This document shows positions 36,527 to 46,383 of a stretch of 64,000 bases of DNA, one piece after another. Source of the stretch: Sporosarcina sp. FSL W8-0480. GTDB taxonomy: Bacteria > Bacillota > Bacilli > Bacillales_A > Planococcaceae. Numbering within the stretch: the stretch's first letter is position 1; each line of letters opens with the position of its first letter. The translations under genes were made by a program, and so were the position numbers. The notes under the pieces were generated by a model. That model had not been told where the DNA came from and made no database searches. It saw only the letters and a list, made by a program, of their open reading frames with translations. Where the stretch lies: assembly GCF_037963765.1 (NCBI RefSeq), contig NZ_CP150166.1, forward strand, positions 2,611,501 through 2,675,500. The letters run 5' to 3'.

Positions 36527-37147
36527 TTATTTCTCTGTTTCAACCGAGATATGATTTTGATTTACATTCTTTTCTTCACCGATATTCTCGCTATTATCGT
36601 AAGCAACATTACTGTTTTTTGTAGATTGATGATCGGCAGCCTCTTTGTCTTCCCCGGTTTGATGTTCAACAAACTCAATAGGCTCCTCGCCTTCAGACGA
36701 CACCGTCCCATCATGCATCGGGACAGATGTTTTGTTTGTCATCGACTTCACCTTGTCAACGATCTGGCCAGATTGCTCCTGGATAGTCTTAGCAAATTCA
36801 TCTGTTTTTTCCTTTGCAACAGTTGAAAACTCAGTCGCCTTGTCTTTTGCGACAGCACTTAGTTCGATACTTTTGTTTTTTATTTGAACGGCTTGGTCCG
36901 AAAAGTCGTCACGCATCTCTTTACCCGTCTTCGGTGCAAGGAATAATGCTGCCGCTGCACCAATCACTCCACCTACCAATGCGCCCAGTAGGAAGCTTCC
37001 GGCTCCGGAAGTATCCTCTTCATAGAAATCGTCGGTATTTGAACGATATGGATAGTTCACAGGAAGATGTGAAGGTTCCCCGAACGTGTTTTTATATTCA
37101 TGAGTTCCATAATATTGCGCATCATTCGTCTTTAGTTTTTCAGTCAT
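36527..37147 (-). CDS. ytxH: YtxH-family general stress protein
   Basis: The 206-residue protein has a low-complexity hydrophilic N-terminus, a glycine/alanine-rich membrane segment around 48-72 that is the YtxH signature (FLLGALVGGVIGAAAALFLAPKTGKEM), then helical repeats with TEFSTVAKEKTDEFAK and a long acidic, Asn-rich tail. Family members are sigma-B-controlled stress proteins of unknown activity. It lies 53 bp after ytxG under the same sigma-B-type promoter. The third B. subtilis gene of the operon, ytxJ, is missing. Confidence 0.88.
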   Translation of the reverse strand: MTEKLKTNDAQYYGTHEYKNTFGEPSHLPVNYPYRSNTDDFYEEDTSGAGSFLLGALVGGVIGAAAALFLAPKTGKEMRDDFSDQAVQIKNKSIELSAVAKDKATEFSTVAKEKTDEFAKTIQEQSGQIVDKVKSMTNKTSVPMHDGTVSSEGEEPIEFVEHQTGEDKEAADHQSTKNSNVAYDNSENIGEEKNVNQNHISVETEK

Positions 37148-37200
37148 GTTTATTCCTCCTAAATAATTTTGTTTATTCTTTAATTTATGTCAGTAAGTGA

Positions 37201-37680
37201 TTACTTTGGGCTTGGCAGTCTTTTTTGTTTCGGATCCGCTTTATAGACCGTCCAACCTGACGACCGCTCTTCTTTCATTTCCTTCACTTTACCAATGATT
37301 CCAAAAGCAATATTGCTCCACTGTACTGCTTGGGCTATTTTATCACTGTTCTTTTCGGCTTCAACAGTAATTGAGTTGGTAATTCGATGAACTGAGCTGT
37401 TCAAATTACTGACCGAGTCGCCCACCCCTTTTACTGCATCTACAACAGTGTTCAATTTTTCGGATTTCTGTTGAATATCCTCCGCGAGGGCATTTGTCTT
37501 ATGAAGGAGTTCAGTAGTCTCCGATGTAATACCCTCCAACTGGTTCGTCAAATTATCCATAGTTCCCGACACGCTTACCAATGTCTTTTTTAATGAACTT
37601 AGGGTCACCGCTAGGCTAATACATAAAATTAAAAAAGCCACTGCAGCGACGATTGCCGCAATATACAATAATACTTGCAT
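37201..37680 (-). CDS. ytxG: YtxG-like DUF948 protein
   Basis: The 159-residue protein has one N-terminal transmembrane helix (about residues 3-25) followed by a coiled-coil of DUF948 type (SSLKKTLVSVSGTMDNLTNQL, TTELLHKTNALAEDIQQKSEKL). Predicted membrane-anchored general stress protein; the molecular function is unknown. It heads the ytxG-ytxH unit, and upstream boxes match a sigma-B promoter. GGAGGAAG precedes ATG 37680. Confidence 0.87.
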   Translation of the reverse strand: MQVLLYIAAIVAAVAFLILCISLAVTLSSLKKTLVSVSGTMDNLTNQLEGITSETTELLHKTNALAEDIQQKSEKLNTVVDAVKGVGDSVSNLNSSVHRITNSITVEAEKNSDKIAQAVQWSNIAFGIIGKVKEMKEERSSGWTVYKADPKQKRLPSPK

Positions 37681-37718
37681 GGCACTTCCTCCTTCCGATA
37701 TACATACATAAATAATTT

Positions 37719-37744
37719 CTACCCTTTAAAGTAGGTAAATAAAC
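37719..37744 (-). promoter_or_regulatory. Sigma-B-type promoter of ytxGH
   Basis: On the minus strand GTTTAT and GGGTAG are separated by exactly 14 bp, against the sigma-B consensus GTTTAA-N12-14-GGGTAT. The boxes lie about 40 bp upstream of ytxG. Confidence 0.7.
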
Positions 37745-37847
37745 TCAGCCATCTTTAACCTTTTTCGACAAACTTTTCAAATCCCCTTTATTTTTTATTA
37801 AAGAAATTGTTTTTTATTTAATAAGACTAATCCAGGAATTTTTAAAA

Positions 37848-37892
37848 AAGAAGAAACAGCTGATCCAAACGGATTAGGCTGTTTCCTCTTTT
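37848..37892 (-). terminator. murC terminator overlapping the stop codon
   Basis: GAAACAGC pairs with GCTGTTTC around a loop containing the murC stop codon, extended by AAGA / TCTT and followed by T residues on the minus strand. Confidence 0.75.
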
Positions 37893-39187
37893 TTCGTATG
37901 ATCCGAAAAAACATGCATGTATTTTTGAATATCCCCAGCACCCATGAATAAGAAAACTGCATTTCCATGCACGTCGAGAACATCAATATTTTCAAGCAAT
38001 AGGTGCTTGGCTCCAGGGATCTTATCAATCAGATCATTGATGGATAGGTTCCCGGATTGCTCACGCGCCGAACCGAATATATCGCATAGATATACATGAT
38101 CCGCCGTCTGTAAGCTATCAGCAAACTGCTGGAGTAAAGCTGCGGTCCGTGTGAATGTATGTGGCTGGAAGATCGCAATGATTTCTTTATTTGGATACTT
38201 CTGCCTCGCCGATTGCAATGTAGCCTTAATCTCAGTCGGATGATGTGCATAGTCATCCACAATTACCCTTCCATGAGATTCTGTTACAGTGAAACGTCTT
38301 TTCACACCATTAAATGTTGCAAGTCTTTCCTTAATACCTGCAGCCGCAATCCCCTCATAGTGGCAAAGGGCAATGACGCCAAGTGCATTTAAAATGGCGT
38401 GGTCACCAGGCAAGCAAATCGTAAACGTATCATAGAACTCATTCCTTACGTATACATCGAACGTTGTGCCTTTTTCGGATTTCTTAATATTTTTCGCGGA
38501 AAAGTCATTTCCTTCATCAAAGCCATAGTACACTACAGGGACATGTGCTTGTATTTGTTGTAGATGAATATCATCCCCACAAGCAATAATCGCCTTTTTC
38601 ACTTTAAACGCCATTTCCCCGAATGCATCCATAACATCATCAAGATCTTTAAAATAATCCGGATGGTCAAAGTCAATATTCGTCATTATGGCGTAATCAG
38701 GTTCATAGGCAAGAAAATGCCGCTTGTATTCACATGCTTCAAAAACGAAGTACTCACTATTTTCTATCCCTCTTCCTGTGCCATCACCAATTAGATAAGA
38801 GGTAGGTGAATTTCCCGACAAGACATGCGCCAACAATCCAGTTGTCGAAGTCTTACCGTGGGATCCTGTAATAGCAATTGAGACGAATTTTTTCATATAT
38901 TGGCCTAAAAATTCATGATAGCGTATTACGTCAACGCCCATTTCTTTCGCTTTCACAATTTCAGGATGACTATCAGAGTAAGCGTTCCCTGCAATGACCG
39001 TCATCCCCGGTTTAATATTATTTTCATCGAATGGTAAAATCGTTATTTTTCTTTCATGCAACGGGGCTTCCGGAAAGAAATATTTCTCTACATCCGAGCC
39101 TTGTACTGTATGGGAGGAATCATGAAGAATCTGTGCAAGGGAACTCATTCCCGATCCTTTGATTCCCGTAAAATGGAACAATGTCAT
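37874..39187 (-). CDS. murC: UDP-N-acetylmuramate-L-alanine ligase
   Basis: Adds L-alanine to UDP-MurNAc, the first peptide step of peptidoglycan synthesis. The 437-residue protein has the N-terminal Rossmann motif [16 protein letters not shown], the ATP-binding GSHGKTS at 108-114, the central [15 protein letters not shown] and [16 protein letters not shown], all typical of MurC. Position between sftA and ytxG is conserved in Bacillales. AAGGAGG precedes ATG 39187. Function is secure. Confidence 0.97.
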   Translation of the reverse strand: MTLFHFTGIKGSGMSSLAQILHDSSHTVQGSDVEKYFFPEAPLHERKITILPFDENNIKPGMTVIAGNAYSDSHPEIVKAKEMGVDVIRYHEFLGQYMKKFVSIAITGSHGKTSTTGLLAHVLSGNSPTSYLIGDGTGRGIENSEYFVFEACEYKRHFLAYEPDYAIMTNIDFDHPDYFKDLDDVMDAFGEMAFKVKKAIIACGDDIHLQQIQAHVPVVYYGFDEGNDFSAKNIKKSEKGTTFDVYVRNEFYDTFTICLPGDHAILNALGVIALCHYEGIAAAGIKERLATFNGVKRRFTVTESHGRVIVDDYAHHPTEIKATLQSARQKYPNKEIIAIFQPHTFTRTAALLQQFADSLQTADHVYLCDIFGSAREQSGNLSINDLIDKIPGAKHLLLENIDVLDVHGNAVFLFMGAGDIQKYMHVFSDHTKKEETA

Positions 39188-39268
39188 ATTGCAACCTCCT
39201 TGGATCGTTTCTGTTCCTACATTCTCAAACTCGATATACTGAAATACTATATAAATATAACTATAAAC

Positions 39269-41665
39269 TTAAAGCGATTTATCAGTTCTATTGAGGTATT
39301 GTTCAAAATCATTTTCAGTTAAAAAAACATCTCGTGGTTTACTTCCCTTTTGCTCTGATATGAAACCTAATTCTTCCATACGGTCCATCAATTTAGCCGC
39401 ACGGTTATAGCCGATGCTAAAGTTCCGCTGCAAAAGGGACGTTGAAGCACTACCCTGGCTAATGATGAATTGGCAAGCTTCAACAAAGAGTGGGTCGGAT
39501 TCCTCTTCCTCCATTGAATTGGCTAAAAGATCCTCCTGACCAAACAGGTATTCGGGATCCGCCTCGTTCTGAACGTGTTCTATTATACGTTCAATTTCGG
39601 CATCCGTGACAAATGTACCCTGTAATCGGGCCGCTGAAGATTGCCCGTTTCCAAGATAGAGCATATCGCCTTTCCCTAAAAGCCTTTCAGCACCTATTGT
39701 ATCTATGATTGTTCGGGAATCTATTTGAGAAGAAACCGAAAACGCAATACGGGTCGGCACATTCGCCTTTATTGTCCCTGTGATTACATCGACGGAAGGC
39801 CGTTGTGTCGCAATGATCAGATGAATACCGCAGGCTCTTGCCTTCTGTGTTATCCTCGCTATTGAAACTTCAACATCCGCCGGAGCCATCATCATTAAAT
39901 CCGCAAGCTCATCAATAACGATTAACAAATATGGCAGCTTCAATGAAAATTTGCGGTCCTTTTCAACCATCTCATTGTATCTTTCAATATTTCTTGCTCC
40001 TACATGGGCAAATAGTTCATATCGTCTTTCCATTTCGCCGACCGCCCACTTTAAAGCAGCTGTAGCAGCTTTAACATCGGTAATAACTGGGCTTATTAAA
40101 TGAGGAATGCCATTGAAAGGAGCAAGCTCAACCATTTTAGGGTCAATTAAAAGCATTTTCAAATCCGTAGGTGAAGATTTATAAAGTAAACTTACTAAAA
40201 TTGAATTTATGCACACTGATTTACCGGAACCTGTAGCCCCTGCAATCATCCCATGTGGCATTTTCCGCAAGTCGATCGTAACCGGTTCCCCGGTCAAGCT
40301 AAGTCCAAGTACTGCTTCCATTGGCGATTCAGAGCCTTGGAACCTTTCTGTTTCGATAACCTCGGATATACGAACGGCCCTTGGCTTTCGATTCGGAATT
40401 TCAATGCCAATTGAACTGGTTCCGGGAATCGGAGCTTGAATTCGGATATCTTCCGCTGCAAGAGCAAGTTTCAAATCATCAGTTAGATTTCTAACCTTGC
40501 TCACTTTCGTTCCGTGCCCTACAGTCAATTCAAATCGTGTAACTGTCGGACCTTGCACTGCTTCAATTACGTTTGCTTGAATGGAGAAATGGGAAAGTGC
40601 CTCTTCCAATTTCGCTGATTGAGTCTGAAGCCATTCTGCATCCTCAATATGTGCTTCGGGCTGTATGAGGAAGTCTTTTGGAGGGAATGCGTAATGCGGC
40701 AAACCCATTTCTTCACCCACATCAGATTCCTTCACCTGACTTTGAGGAATAGTTTCCGTTCCCTTATTTTTGAGAATGCTTTCTTTTGCTTCACGTTTTT
40801 CTTCCAACTTTAGTTTATCGTTTTTCAACATTAAAACATTGAAAGGCACTATTCGTTCTTTTTTCCGCAGTTCCCCTTCATTTGATTCTGAAATTACTTG
40901 TAGGGAATCATCAGATTCGGTAGAGTCCATTGGAGTAGGCGATTCATCAATAGATTCAAGCTCAATCGCTTCTTCTTTTACCTCAAGTACATTTTCATTA
41001 AAACGTTCAATTACTTCAATCTCATTATTGGAAGTATGTGCATGATTTTCCGTTTCAATGCGGTCAATTTCATCTATCACCTGTATGTCTTTAACAATTT
41101 CCTCATTGTCTATCGTCTTAGATGAGGATGAACTCAAAGCCAAATCCTCATCTTCAGTTTTCAAAGTACTTTCCTTCCGTATGGTCGGTTTCATATAGCC
41201 ATACACCGGAGAAGGAACAGTAGTTGGTGTAAATGGACGCTTTTGTTTAATTGTCGTCGTATTGCTGCTCTCTTCTTTGCTAAGATTTGGTTTTACCCGT
41301 TTAAAATCATCTTCAATTACTCTATCAGTAAGGTACTTGGAAGAGGAAGTTGCCCTATGAATCTTCCCTATTTCCTTTTCACCTGGCCATCTATCATTTT
41401 TATATAAAGGAATAGGTGTAAATTCTTCTTCATCATCCAATTTTGTAATTAGTGCTCCATTCCTATCTCTTTCATTTTCAGAGTCTGGTTCCCAGCCATA
41501 GATCTCTGCATCCGTTATTATTGGAAAGCGGAAAGCTGGTCGTTCTTTCGGGTTTTCTTCTTTATCATCTACATCATCAGTATCTTCTATAGTATATGTA
41601 TCTGGTAGACTTTCATCTTTTTCCGATTCAAATATTTTATTCATAAATTTTTTAAACCAAGTCAA
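39269..41665 (-). CDS. sftA: DNA translocase SftA (FtsK/SpoIIIE family)
   Basis: ATP-driven DNA pump that clears chromosome from the closing septum. The 798-residue protein lacks the N-terminal membrane helices of SpoIIIE. An acidic, low-complexity linker (about 10-330) leads to the motor, with Walker A GATGSGKSVC, Walker B LLIVIDELADLMMM and TQRPSVDVITGTIKANVP, and a C-terminal gamma winged helix (LLQRNFSIGYNRAAKLMDRM). TTG 41665 after GAGTGA gives a start like SftA (MTWFKKF); ATG 41692 lacks a ribosome-binding site. Shorter than B. subtilis SftA (linker). Confidence 0.92.
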   Translation of the reverse strand: MTWFKKFMNKIFESEKDESLPDTYTIEDTDDVDDKEENPKERPAFRFPIITDAEIYGWEPDSENERDRNGALITKLDDEEEFTPIPLYKNDRWPGEKEIGKIHRATSSSKYLTDRVIEDDFKRVKPNLSKEESSNTTTIKQKRPFTPTTVPSPVYGYMKPTIRKESTLKTEDEDLALSSSSSKTIDNEEIVKDIQVIDEIDRIETENHAHTSNNEIEVIERFNENVLEVKEEAIELESIDESPTPMDSTESDDSLQVISESNEGELRKKERIVPFNVLMLKNDKLKLEEKREAKESILKNKGTETIPQSQVKESDVGEEMGLPHYAFPPKDFLIQPEAHIEDAEWLQTQSAKLEEALSHFSIQANVIEAVQGPTVTRFELTVGHGTKVSKVRNLTDDLKLALAAEDIRIQAPIPGTSSIGIEIPNRKPRAVRISEVIETERFQGSESPMEAVLGLSLTGEPVTIDLRKMPHGMIAGATGSGKSVCINSILVSLLYKSSPTDLKMLLIDPKMVELAPFNGIPHLISPVITDVKAATAALKWAVGEMERRYELFAHVGARNIERYNEMVEKDRKFSLKLPYLLIVIDELADLMMMAPADVEVSIARITQKARACGIHLIIATQRPSVDVITGTIKANVPTRIAFSVSSQIDSRTIIDTIGAERLLGKGDMLYLGNGQSSAARLQGTFVTDAEIERIIEHVQNEADPEYLFGQEDLLANSMEEEESDPLFVEACQFIISQGSASTSLLQRNFSIGYNRAAKLMDRMEELGFISEQKGSKPRDVFLTENDFEQYLNRTDKSL

Positions 41666-41742
41666 ATCTATCACTCTTTTCAAGTCGATCATTCTATTTT
41701 AGCAGGTTTTTATCGATTAAATCAATCTGGGGCCTAAAATAA

Positions 41743-41772
41743 GAAAAACGTACTGTTTTTCACAGTACGTTG
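41743..41772 (-). terminator. ytpR terminator
   Basis: AACGTACTGT pairs perfectly with ACAGTACGTT around a 6-base loop; the minus strand continues TTTTCTTATTTT. Confidence 0.92.
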
Positions 41773-41844
41773 GACGGATATTGACGGCAGTTTCGAATGA
41801 TTTCCTACCAAAAACAGCCAAGTGACTACCACAAAATCATCAAG

Positions 41845-42450
41845 TTAGATATTGAATGGCTCACCAATTCGAGAGTCTTCTCTAAGGACTAAGATTCCTT
41901 TTTCAGCAGGCGCATCCGGCAAATTAAGTTCTCTTGCAGAACAAATCATTCCAGATGATGCAATCCCTCTCAACTCTGCATCACGAATGACCATCCCTGA
42001 AGGCATTACAGCCCCAACCTTCGCAACAACAACTTTTTGGCCCTTATCAACATTCGGTGCTCCACAGACGATTTGGAGCTTTTCATTCCCCACGTCTACA
42101 GTGCAAACACTTAATTTATCTGCATTAGGATGCTTCTCCTTCTCAATTACATAGCCAACAACGAATTTCGGAGATAAATCCACGTCAAGTTCAAGTTCGA
42201 CTCCGTTCGATTTTAATGCCTCATTCAGCTTTCCGACGATTTCCTCTGTCGTTTCAATTTGTCCATTTCCGTTGATTTCCACGTATTTTGAAGCATTGAA
42301 AACGTTGAAAGCAACAACTTCTTTTGAAGACTCATCTTTTATCAATGTGATATCATTCACTGAATCGATTTCTGTTTCTTTCGGGCGATCAGTCGTCACT
42401 TGTACAAGGAGGACGTCACCTAACGTTTTTTGATTGTAAAAGATATTCAT
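41845..42450 (-). CDS. ytpR: YtpR-family tRNA-binding-domain protein
   Basis: The 201-residue protein combines an N-terminal DUF4479 region (to about 85) with a C-terminal OB-fold tRNA-binding domain like that of PheT ([55 protein letters not shown]). It probably binds tRNA or a related RNA; its role in Bacillales is not defined. The start overlaps the ytpQ stop by ATGA, so the two are translated together. Confidence 0.9.
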   Translation of the reverse strand: MNIFYNQKTLGDVLLVQVTTDRPKETEIDSVNDITLIKDESSKEVVAFNVFNASKYVEINGNGQIETTEEIVGKLNEALKSNGVELELDVDLSPKFVVGYVIEKEKHPNADKLSVCTVDVGNEKLQIVCGAPNVDKGQKVVVAKVGAVMPSGMVIRDAELRGIASSGMICSARELNLPDAPAEKGILVLREDSRIGEPFNI

Positions 42451-43265
42451 TTCTTTTTTCTTTCCCTTCTCGCGACCCGATTTTTTGCCATTATAAAGAT
42501 AGGTTCTAATTTACCATCTTCATAAATGAATGACAATGATGTAACTGGAACTGCCCCTACTGTGAAGAATTGCATCGTCATCTGTGCAAGCACATCATAA
42601 CCTGTGTCATTTCGAATATCACCGATGATGAGCACATCTTGATGGGGGACGGACACTGTCATATGCCCTTCGATCTTCCCTTCCATCTCTTTTAGAAAGG
42701 CTTGGTTCAATATACGGCTTGCATCATAACCATCATTATTATTAACAAAGTAAAACAGATTACCTGCCACTTCATCTTTCTTCATATTCGTCGGCAAGGA
42801 CCTCACCTTGAACATGGCCGATTCCATAATGTCTTGTTCTGACATACCAAGTGAATCCAACATTGTTTCATCTATCAACCGATACGTAGTGCCCAAGTCC
42901 AGTGCATAAAAAATCCTTGTTTCCGCCGTATGGTCTTTGACGATGAATCGATCCCCTGCTTTTGAGGTTTGAGGGAAAGAGGTTGAACGGATTACCGGAT
43001 AGATTGCACCGTCTTTAGTAAACCCTTCCGACTCTTCGATTTCCATTGCATTAAATGTCTCTTTAATCGTATAAATCACTTCATTAATTGCTGACTCTTT
43101 TTTCGTTTCATATTTCGCAAGGATTTCTGGTAATGAAATATCCATTCCCTTTTTCAAGACTTTATGCTCCAACCTTACTTTGTCCGTTTTCCTATCGAAA
43201 CGCCATTCCAAATCTTTTGACGGAAGTCGTTCTTTTAGTAACTCAACTAACTTAGATGAATTCAT
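42447..43265 (-). CDS. ytpQ: DUF1444 protein YtpQ
   Basis: The 272-residue soluble protein is of the DUF1444 (UPF0354) family with no known activity. It begins [15 protein letters not shown] and contains the family blocks [25 protein letters not shown] and [20 protein letters not shown]. Three ATG codons cluster at 43274, 43271 and 43265; the last gives the best spacing from AAAGG. It precedes ytpR as in B. subtilis, but ytpP, the thioredoxin-like neighbour there, is missing and an unrelated lipoprotein gene stands upstream. Confidence 0.85.
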   Translation of the reverse strand: MNSSKLVELLKERLPSKDLEWRFDRKTDKVRLEHKVLKKGMDISLPEILAKYETKKESAINEVIYTIKETFNAMEIEESEGFTKDGAIYPVIRSTSFPQTSKAGDRFIVKDHTAETRIFYALDLGTTYRLIDETMLDSLGMSEQDIMESAMFKVRSLPTNMKKDEVAGNLFYFVNNNDGYDASRILNQAFLKEMEGKIEGHMTVSVPHQDVLIIGDIRNDTGYDVLAQMTMQFFTVGAVPVTSLSFIYEDGKLEPIFIMAKNRVARRERKKK

Positions 43266-43285
43266 ATTCATCATCCTTTCTAAAA

Positions 43286-43330
43286 ATAAGCGGTCGCGCG
43301 TCGCTTTAGGGTTGCGCCGTGTGACCGCCT
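43286..43330 (-). terminator. Hairpin after the lipoprotein gene
   Basis: GCGGTC and GACCGC form the outer stem with a GC-rich inner stem; the minus strand continues TTATTTTT. It could be read through to ytpQ. Confidence 0.65.
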
Positions 43331-43341
43331 ATGTTCTAAAA

Positions 43342-43860
43342 TTATTTCGAGCCTTGCTCAATGGAACGCACAATTTCCATCATATTGGCCATATTCTTTT
43401 CTATGTTCTTCTTCTTTGTAATTGTTGTTAGTTTAATCCCACCGACACTTGTTATCAGTTCGACTTGATCATCACTTTTTTTCAAAACAGATGCAAACCC
43501 GAAATAGCCATCATCAGTGAATATTTCTTCATAACGGACGGATTTATCGTTTCTTTCCAATAGGTCGTAAAACAGGCGGCTCTCCATGTTTTCATTTGGA
43601 TTGATGAAAAGAAGGAAGGTTTCGTCACCTTTTTTCATGATAATATTTTGTCCATCGGAACTTTTAGAAATCGTAAAACCGGCTGGCTTGTACAATGAAA
43701 CATTCTCGACTTCTGCATTCACGGCTTTGTCATGTAGTTCGAATGCGGTTTTAGCGGCTTCGATTCCATCCAAAGCCTTCTCTTCGATGGTTTTCCCGCA
43801 AGCGCTCAGCACTGTTATTGAGAGTAGTGTCAGGAATAGGAATTTCCATAAGCGGAACAT
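43342..43860 (-). CDS. Putative lipoprotein of unknown function
   Basis: The 172-residue protein has a signal peptide with the lipobox LSAC (Cys21), so it should be anchored outside the membrane. The rest is a mixed alpha/beta domain without a motif I recognise; an N-terminal helix EEKALDGIEAAKTAFELHDKAV is followed by strands such as QNIIMKKGDETFLLFINP. It lies between the DUF84 gene and ytpQ, all leftward. GGAGGAAG precedes ATG 43860. Confidence 0.78.
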   Translation of the reverse strand: MFRLWKFLFLTLLSITVLSACGKTIEEKALDGIEAAKTAFELHDKAVNAEVENVSLYKPAGFTISKSSDGQNIIMKKGDETFLLFINPNENMESRLFYDLLERNDKSVRYEEIFTDDGYFGFASVLKKSDDQVELITSVGGIKLTTITKKKNIEKNMANMMEIVRSIEQGSK

Positions 43861-43935
43861 TCGGCTTCCTCCAATCTAATTAAATAGCCGATATCTATTT
43901 TAAAGATAATAGTGAGTATATGCAAATATAGCAGT

Positions 43936-44457
43936 TCAGCGAGCTGTTTGGTGGAATTTTAACTGGCCGACTAATAGTAGCATGATATGTTCGAAAAGCA
44001 GGTCACGGGTGATTGCTTGGGCTGTGAACATGCCGATTGCGCCTTCACTATGACGAATGCCGCTTGCTTGGAAATATTCGTCGACTACGATTCCTAATTC
44101 TTTACCTTTATGTATTTCAGTAGCAATGCTATTTGGCAATGGAATTTGAGCGCCAGCAGCTGTGAATTTTTCTCCTGAAGGTAAAACGAGTGCACCCCAG
44201 TTACAGAGGAACATTTCGTTATCGAGTAGGCGAACGCCGCCTTCGAGACCGATTCCGATTGCGCCTTCTTGTTCTTCTGCTGCATTTGTTGCTCGATTTA
44301 ATGCTCCTGTTCTTGTTTCCTCATCTCCGATGGGCTGATCTTTCACCCCTGAGGGAACCTTTACCTCATGGAGTTCGGAGTTTGGGAAGTGTTGCTCTAT
44401 TATTGTGCGTGCAGCCTTTACTTTTGCCTGGTTAGTCGATCCAATGATGAATTTCAT
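43936..44457 (-). CDS. DUF84-family inosine/xanthosine triphosphatase
   Basis: Predicted house-cleaning NTPase that hydrolyses non-canonical purine nucleotides such as ITP and XTP. The 173-residue protein has the family start KFIIGSTNQAKVKAARTIIE and the blocks GDEETRTGALNRA, GIGLEGGVRLLDNEMFLCNW and SEGAIGMFTAQAITR. GAGGAGA precedes ATG 44457. Array B lies immediately upstream, so the repeats are in the 5' region of this gene and could affect its expression. Confidence 0.88.
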   Translation of the reverse strand: MKFIIGSTNQAKVKAARTIIEQHFPNSELHEVKVPSGVKDQPIGDEETRTGALNRATNAAEEQEGAIGIGLEGGVRLLDNEMFLCNWGALVLPSGEKFTAAGAQIPLPNSIATEIHKGKELGIVVDEYFQASGIRHSEGAIGMFTAQAITRDLLFEHIMLLLVGQLKFHQTAR

Positions 44458-44480
44458 ACGATTTCTCCTCTTGAGGTAAA

Positions 44481-44660
44481 ATTAATTGAGCGTTTTTCGG
44501 GATAAACGAGCGGTTCCAGCAATAAACGAGCGCTTCCTGAATTAAACGAGCGCTTTCCTTGATAAACGAGCGCTTCCTGAAATAAATGAGCGGTTCCCGA
44601 AATAAACGAGCGCTTTCCCGGATAAACGAGCGCTTCCTGAATTAAACGAGCGCCCGCGAA
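44481..44660. repeat. Phased array B: nine units, 20 bp period
   Basis: The core ATAAACGAGCG (first base pair varies; one ATAAATGAGCG, the first unit degenerate as TTAATTGAGCG) recurs every 20 bp, with units beginning at 44481, 44501, 44521, 44541, 44561, 44581, 44601, 44621 and 44641. Spacers are 8 bp and pyrimidine-rich (CTTCCTGA three times). A 20 bp period rotates the reading frame, so the array is not coding. It separates the ytoP terminator from the DUF84 gene. Confidence 0.95.
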
Positions 44661-44672
44661 TTTATTGAAACG

Positions 44673-44706
44673 AAAAACCATCCCCATGATGAAGGATGGT
44701 CTTTTG
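44673..44706 (-). terminator. ytoP terminator
   Basis: ACCATCC pairs with GGATGGT around a 9-base loop; on the minus strand it is followed by TTTTTC. Confidence 0.88.
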
Positions 44707-44714
44707 GTTGTTAA

Positions 44715-45788
44715 TCAAACGTTGCTCTTGATTGTCTCAACAGTCGTTTTATCGCATGCTTTGACAAGTTTTACAAGAAGTTCTTTTGCCGCTGCGTAAT
44801 CATCAGTATGAATGATTGATGCTGCTGTGTGGATGTATCGTGAGCAGATACCAATTACAGCACTTGGTACACCTTCGTTTGAAACGTGTACTTGTCCAGC
44901 ATCCGTTCCACCTTGGGAAATGAAGTACTGGTAAGGGATTTTATGTGTTTCAGCCGTATCAAGGATGAACTCTCTCATTCCGCGATGTGTCACCATCGAA
45001 CGGTCAAAAATACGAAGAAGCGTACCTTTTCCAAGTTGGCCGAATTCGTTTTTATTGCCTGAAGCGTCATTTGCAGGGCTTGCATCCAATGCGAAGAATA
45101 AATCAGGGTTGATCATTCGGGCTGCTGCTTGAGCACCTCGGAGGCCAACTTCTTCCATTACGTTAGCGCCTGAGTAAAGTGTGTTCGGGAGTTTTTCGCC
45201 ATGAACTTCTTTCAATAGTTCAATTGCCAATCCGCAACCGTAGCGGTTATCCCATGCTTTTGCCAAGATTTTCTTTTCGTTTGCCATCGGTGTGAACGGG
45301 CAGATTGGAACGATTTGTTGTCCAGGACGGATACCGATTTTCAAAGCATCGGCCTTATCATCTGCACCGATATCAATAAGCATATTTTTAATATCCATCG
45401 GTTTATTTCGAACTTCGTCGCTTAGCAAGTGAGGTGGAATTGATCCGATGACACCGACAACCGGCCCAGCATCCGTAATGATTTGAACACGTTGTGCAAG
45501 TAATACTTGACTCCACCAGCCACCAAGCGGTTGGAAACGTAGCATACCGTTATCTGTAATACTTGAAACCATAAAGCCAACTTCATCCATATGTCCTGCT
45601 ACCATGATTCTTGGACCGTCTTCCGGACCTTTACGGACTCCAAATACTCCTCCAAGATTATCTTGAATAAGTTCGTCGGAATACTTCCCTAACTCTTCAC
45701 GCATGTATGCACGAACTAAATGTTCATTACCCGGTGCACCAGGTAATTCAGTGAGTGTTTTAAACATCGTCAATGTTTCATTGTTCAT
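44715..45788 (-). CDS. ytoP: M42-family aminopeptidase (YtoP-like)
   Basis: Dinuclear metal aminopeptidase of the glutamyl-aminopeptidase/cellulase M family, 357 residues. Metal ligands and catalytic residues are visible in [44 protein letters not shown] and the C-terminal [22 protein letters not shown] and [11 protein letters not shown]. It acts in cytoplasmic peptide turnover; members form large tetrahedral assemblies. It is divergent from ytzB, as in B. subtilis, and has its own terminator. Confidence 0.94.
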   Translation of the reverse strand: MNNETLTMFKTLTELPGAPGNEHLVRAYMREELGKYSDELIQDNLGGVFGVRKGPEDGPRIMVAGHMDEVGFMVSSITDNGMLRFQPLGGWWSQVLLAQRVQIITDAGPVVGVIGSIPPHLLSDEVRNKPMDIKNMLIDIGADDKADALKIGIRPGQQIVPICPFTPMANEKKILAKAWDNRYGCGLAIELLKEVHGEKLPNTLYSGANVMEEVGLRGAQAAARMINPDLFFALDASPANDASGNKNEFGQLGKGTLLRIFDRSMVTHRGMREFILDTAETHKIPYQYFISQGGTDAGQVHVSNEGVPSAVIGICSRYIHTAASIIHTDDYAAAKELLVKLVKACDKTTVETIKSNV

Positions 45789-45990
45789 GAAAAACTTCCC
45801 CCAATTCTTTATGTACTCCTTTAAGTATAATCCAGGAGTTCAAAACTATCCATCACGAATATTTAGCTTTGCGAATTAATTTTCCAAGAGATAGATATGA
45901 TAATTTTTCATCGAATAGAATGTAAAATTATCAGTGAAATATGGTACACTTGGGTGAGATTGATTGAGATTGAAGAGGGGGTTTCAAACT

Positions 45991-46305
45991 ATGAAAGTGA
46001 AAGATTTCGTATCAGGAGTCTTAACAGGTGTAGCCGCTGGTCTGATTGTCAATCAGGCTTTTGAAAAGCTGAACTCGAATACTCCAGCAGAACGTGTCTT
46101 AAATGATGTAAAGGAAGCCTTCAAAAAAGAGGGGCCTATTGATGGTTCATGGATTGTCATGAAGCCAGAAGTTTTCACGAATAATGTCTTATCGATGGAA
46201 GTATATAGGGGCGGCATTTCAAGGATTCGAAATGGCGAACTTGAGCAATTCGAATTTGCAGCGAATGCAGAAACAGGTACTGTTGTTGAACTGGTCCAGA
46301 AGTGA
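45991..46305 (+). CDS. ytzB: YtzB-like PepSY-type small protein
   Basis: The 104-residue protein has an N-terminal glycine/alanine-rich hydrophobic stretch (FVSGVLTGVAAGLIVNQAF) followed by a PepSY-like domain (RVLNDVKEAFKKEG ... VYRGGISRIRNGELEQFEFAANAETGTVVEL). PepSY domains often inhibit or modulate peptidases; a link to the neighbouring peptidase gene ytoP is only suggestive. ATG 45991 after GAGGGGG is preferred over an upstream frame-open start at 45964. A 13 bp unit is repeated three times across the stop codon. Confidence 0.82.
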   Translation: MKVKDFVSGVLTGVAAGLIVNQAFEKLNSNTPAERVLNDVKEAFKKEGPIDGSWIVMKPEVFTNNVLSMEVYRGGISRIRNGELEQFEFAANAETGTVVELVQK

Positions 46306-46345
46306 ATTCAAGAAGTAAATTCAAGAAGTAAATAATGAAGTTAAA

Positions 46346-46383
46346 AATACCGCCACACATTTTCCGTGTGACGGTATTTTTCA
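46346..46383. terminator. Bidirectional terminator between ytzB and ytnP
   Basis: AAATACCG and ACAC pair with GTGT and CGGTATTT in a near-perfect stem. Confidence 0.88.

Noticed and set aside
44454..44687. Minus-strand open frame through array B
   Set aside because: Frame rotates relative to the 20 bp unit, and the frame crosses the ytoP terminator.
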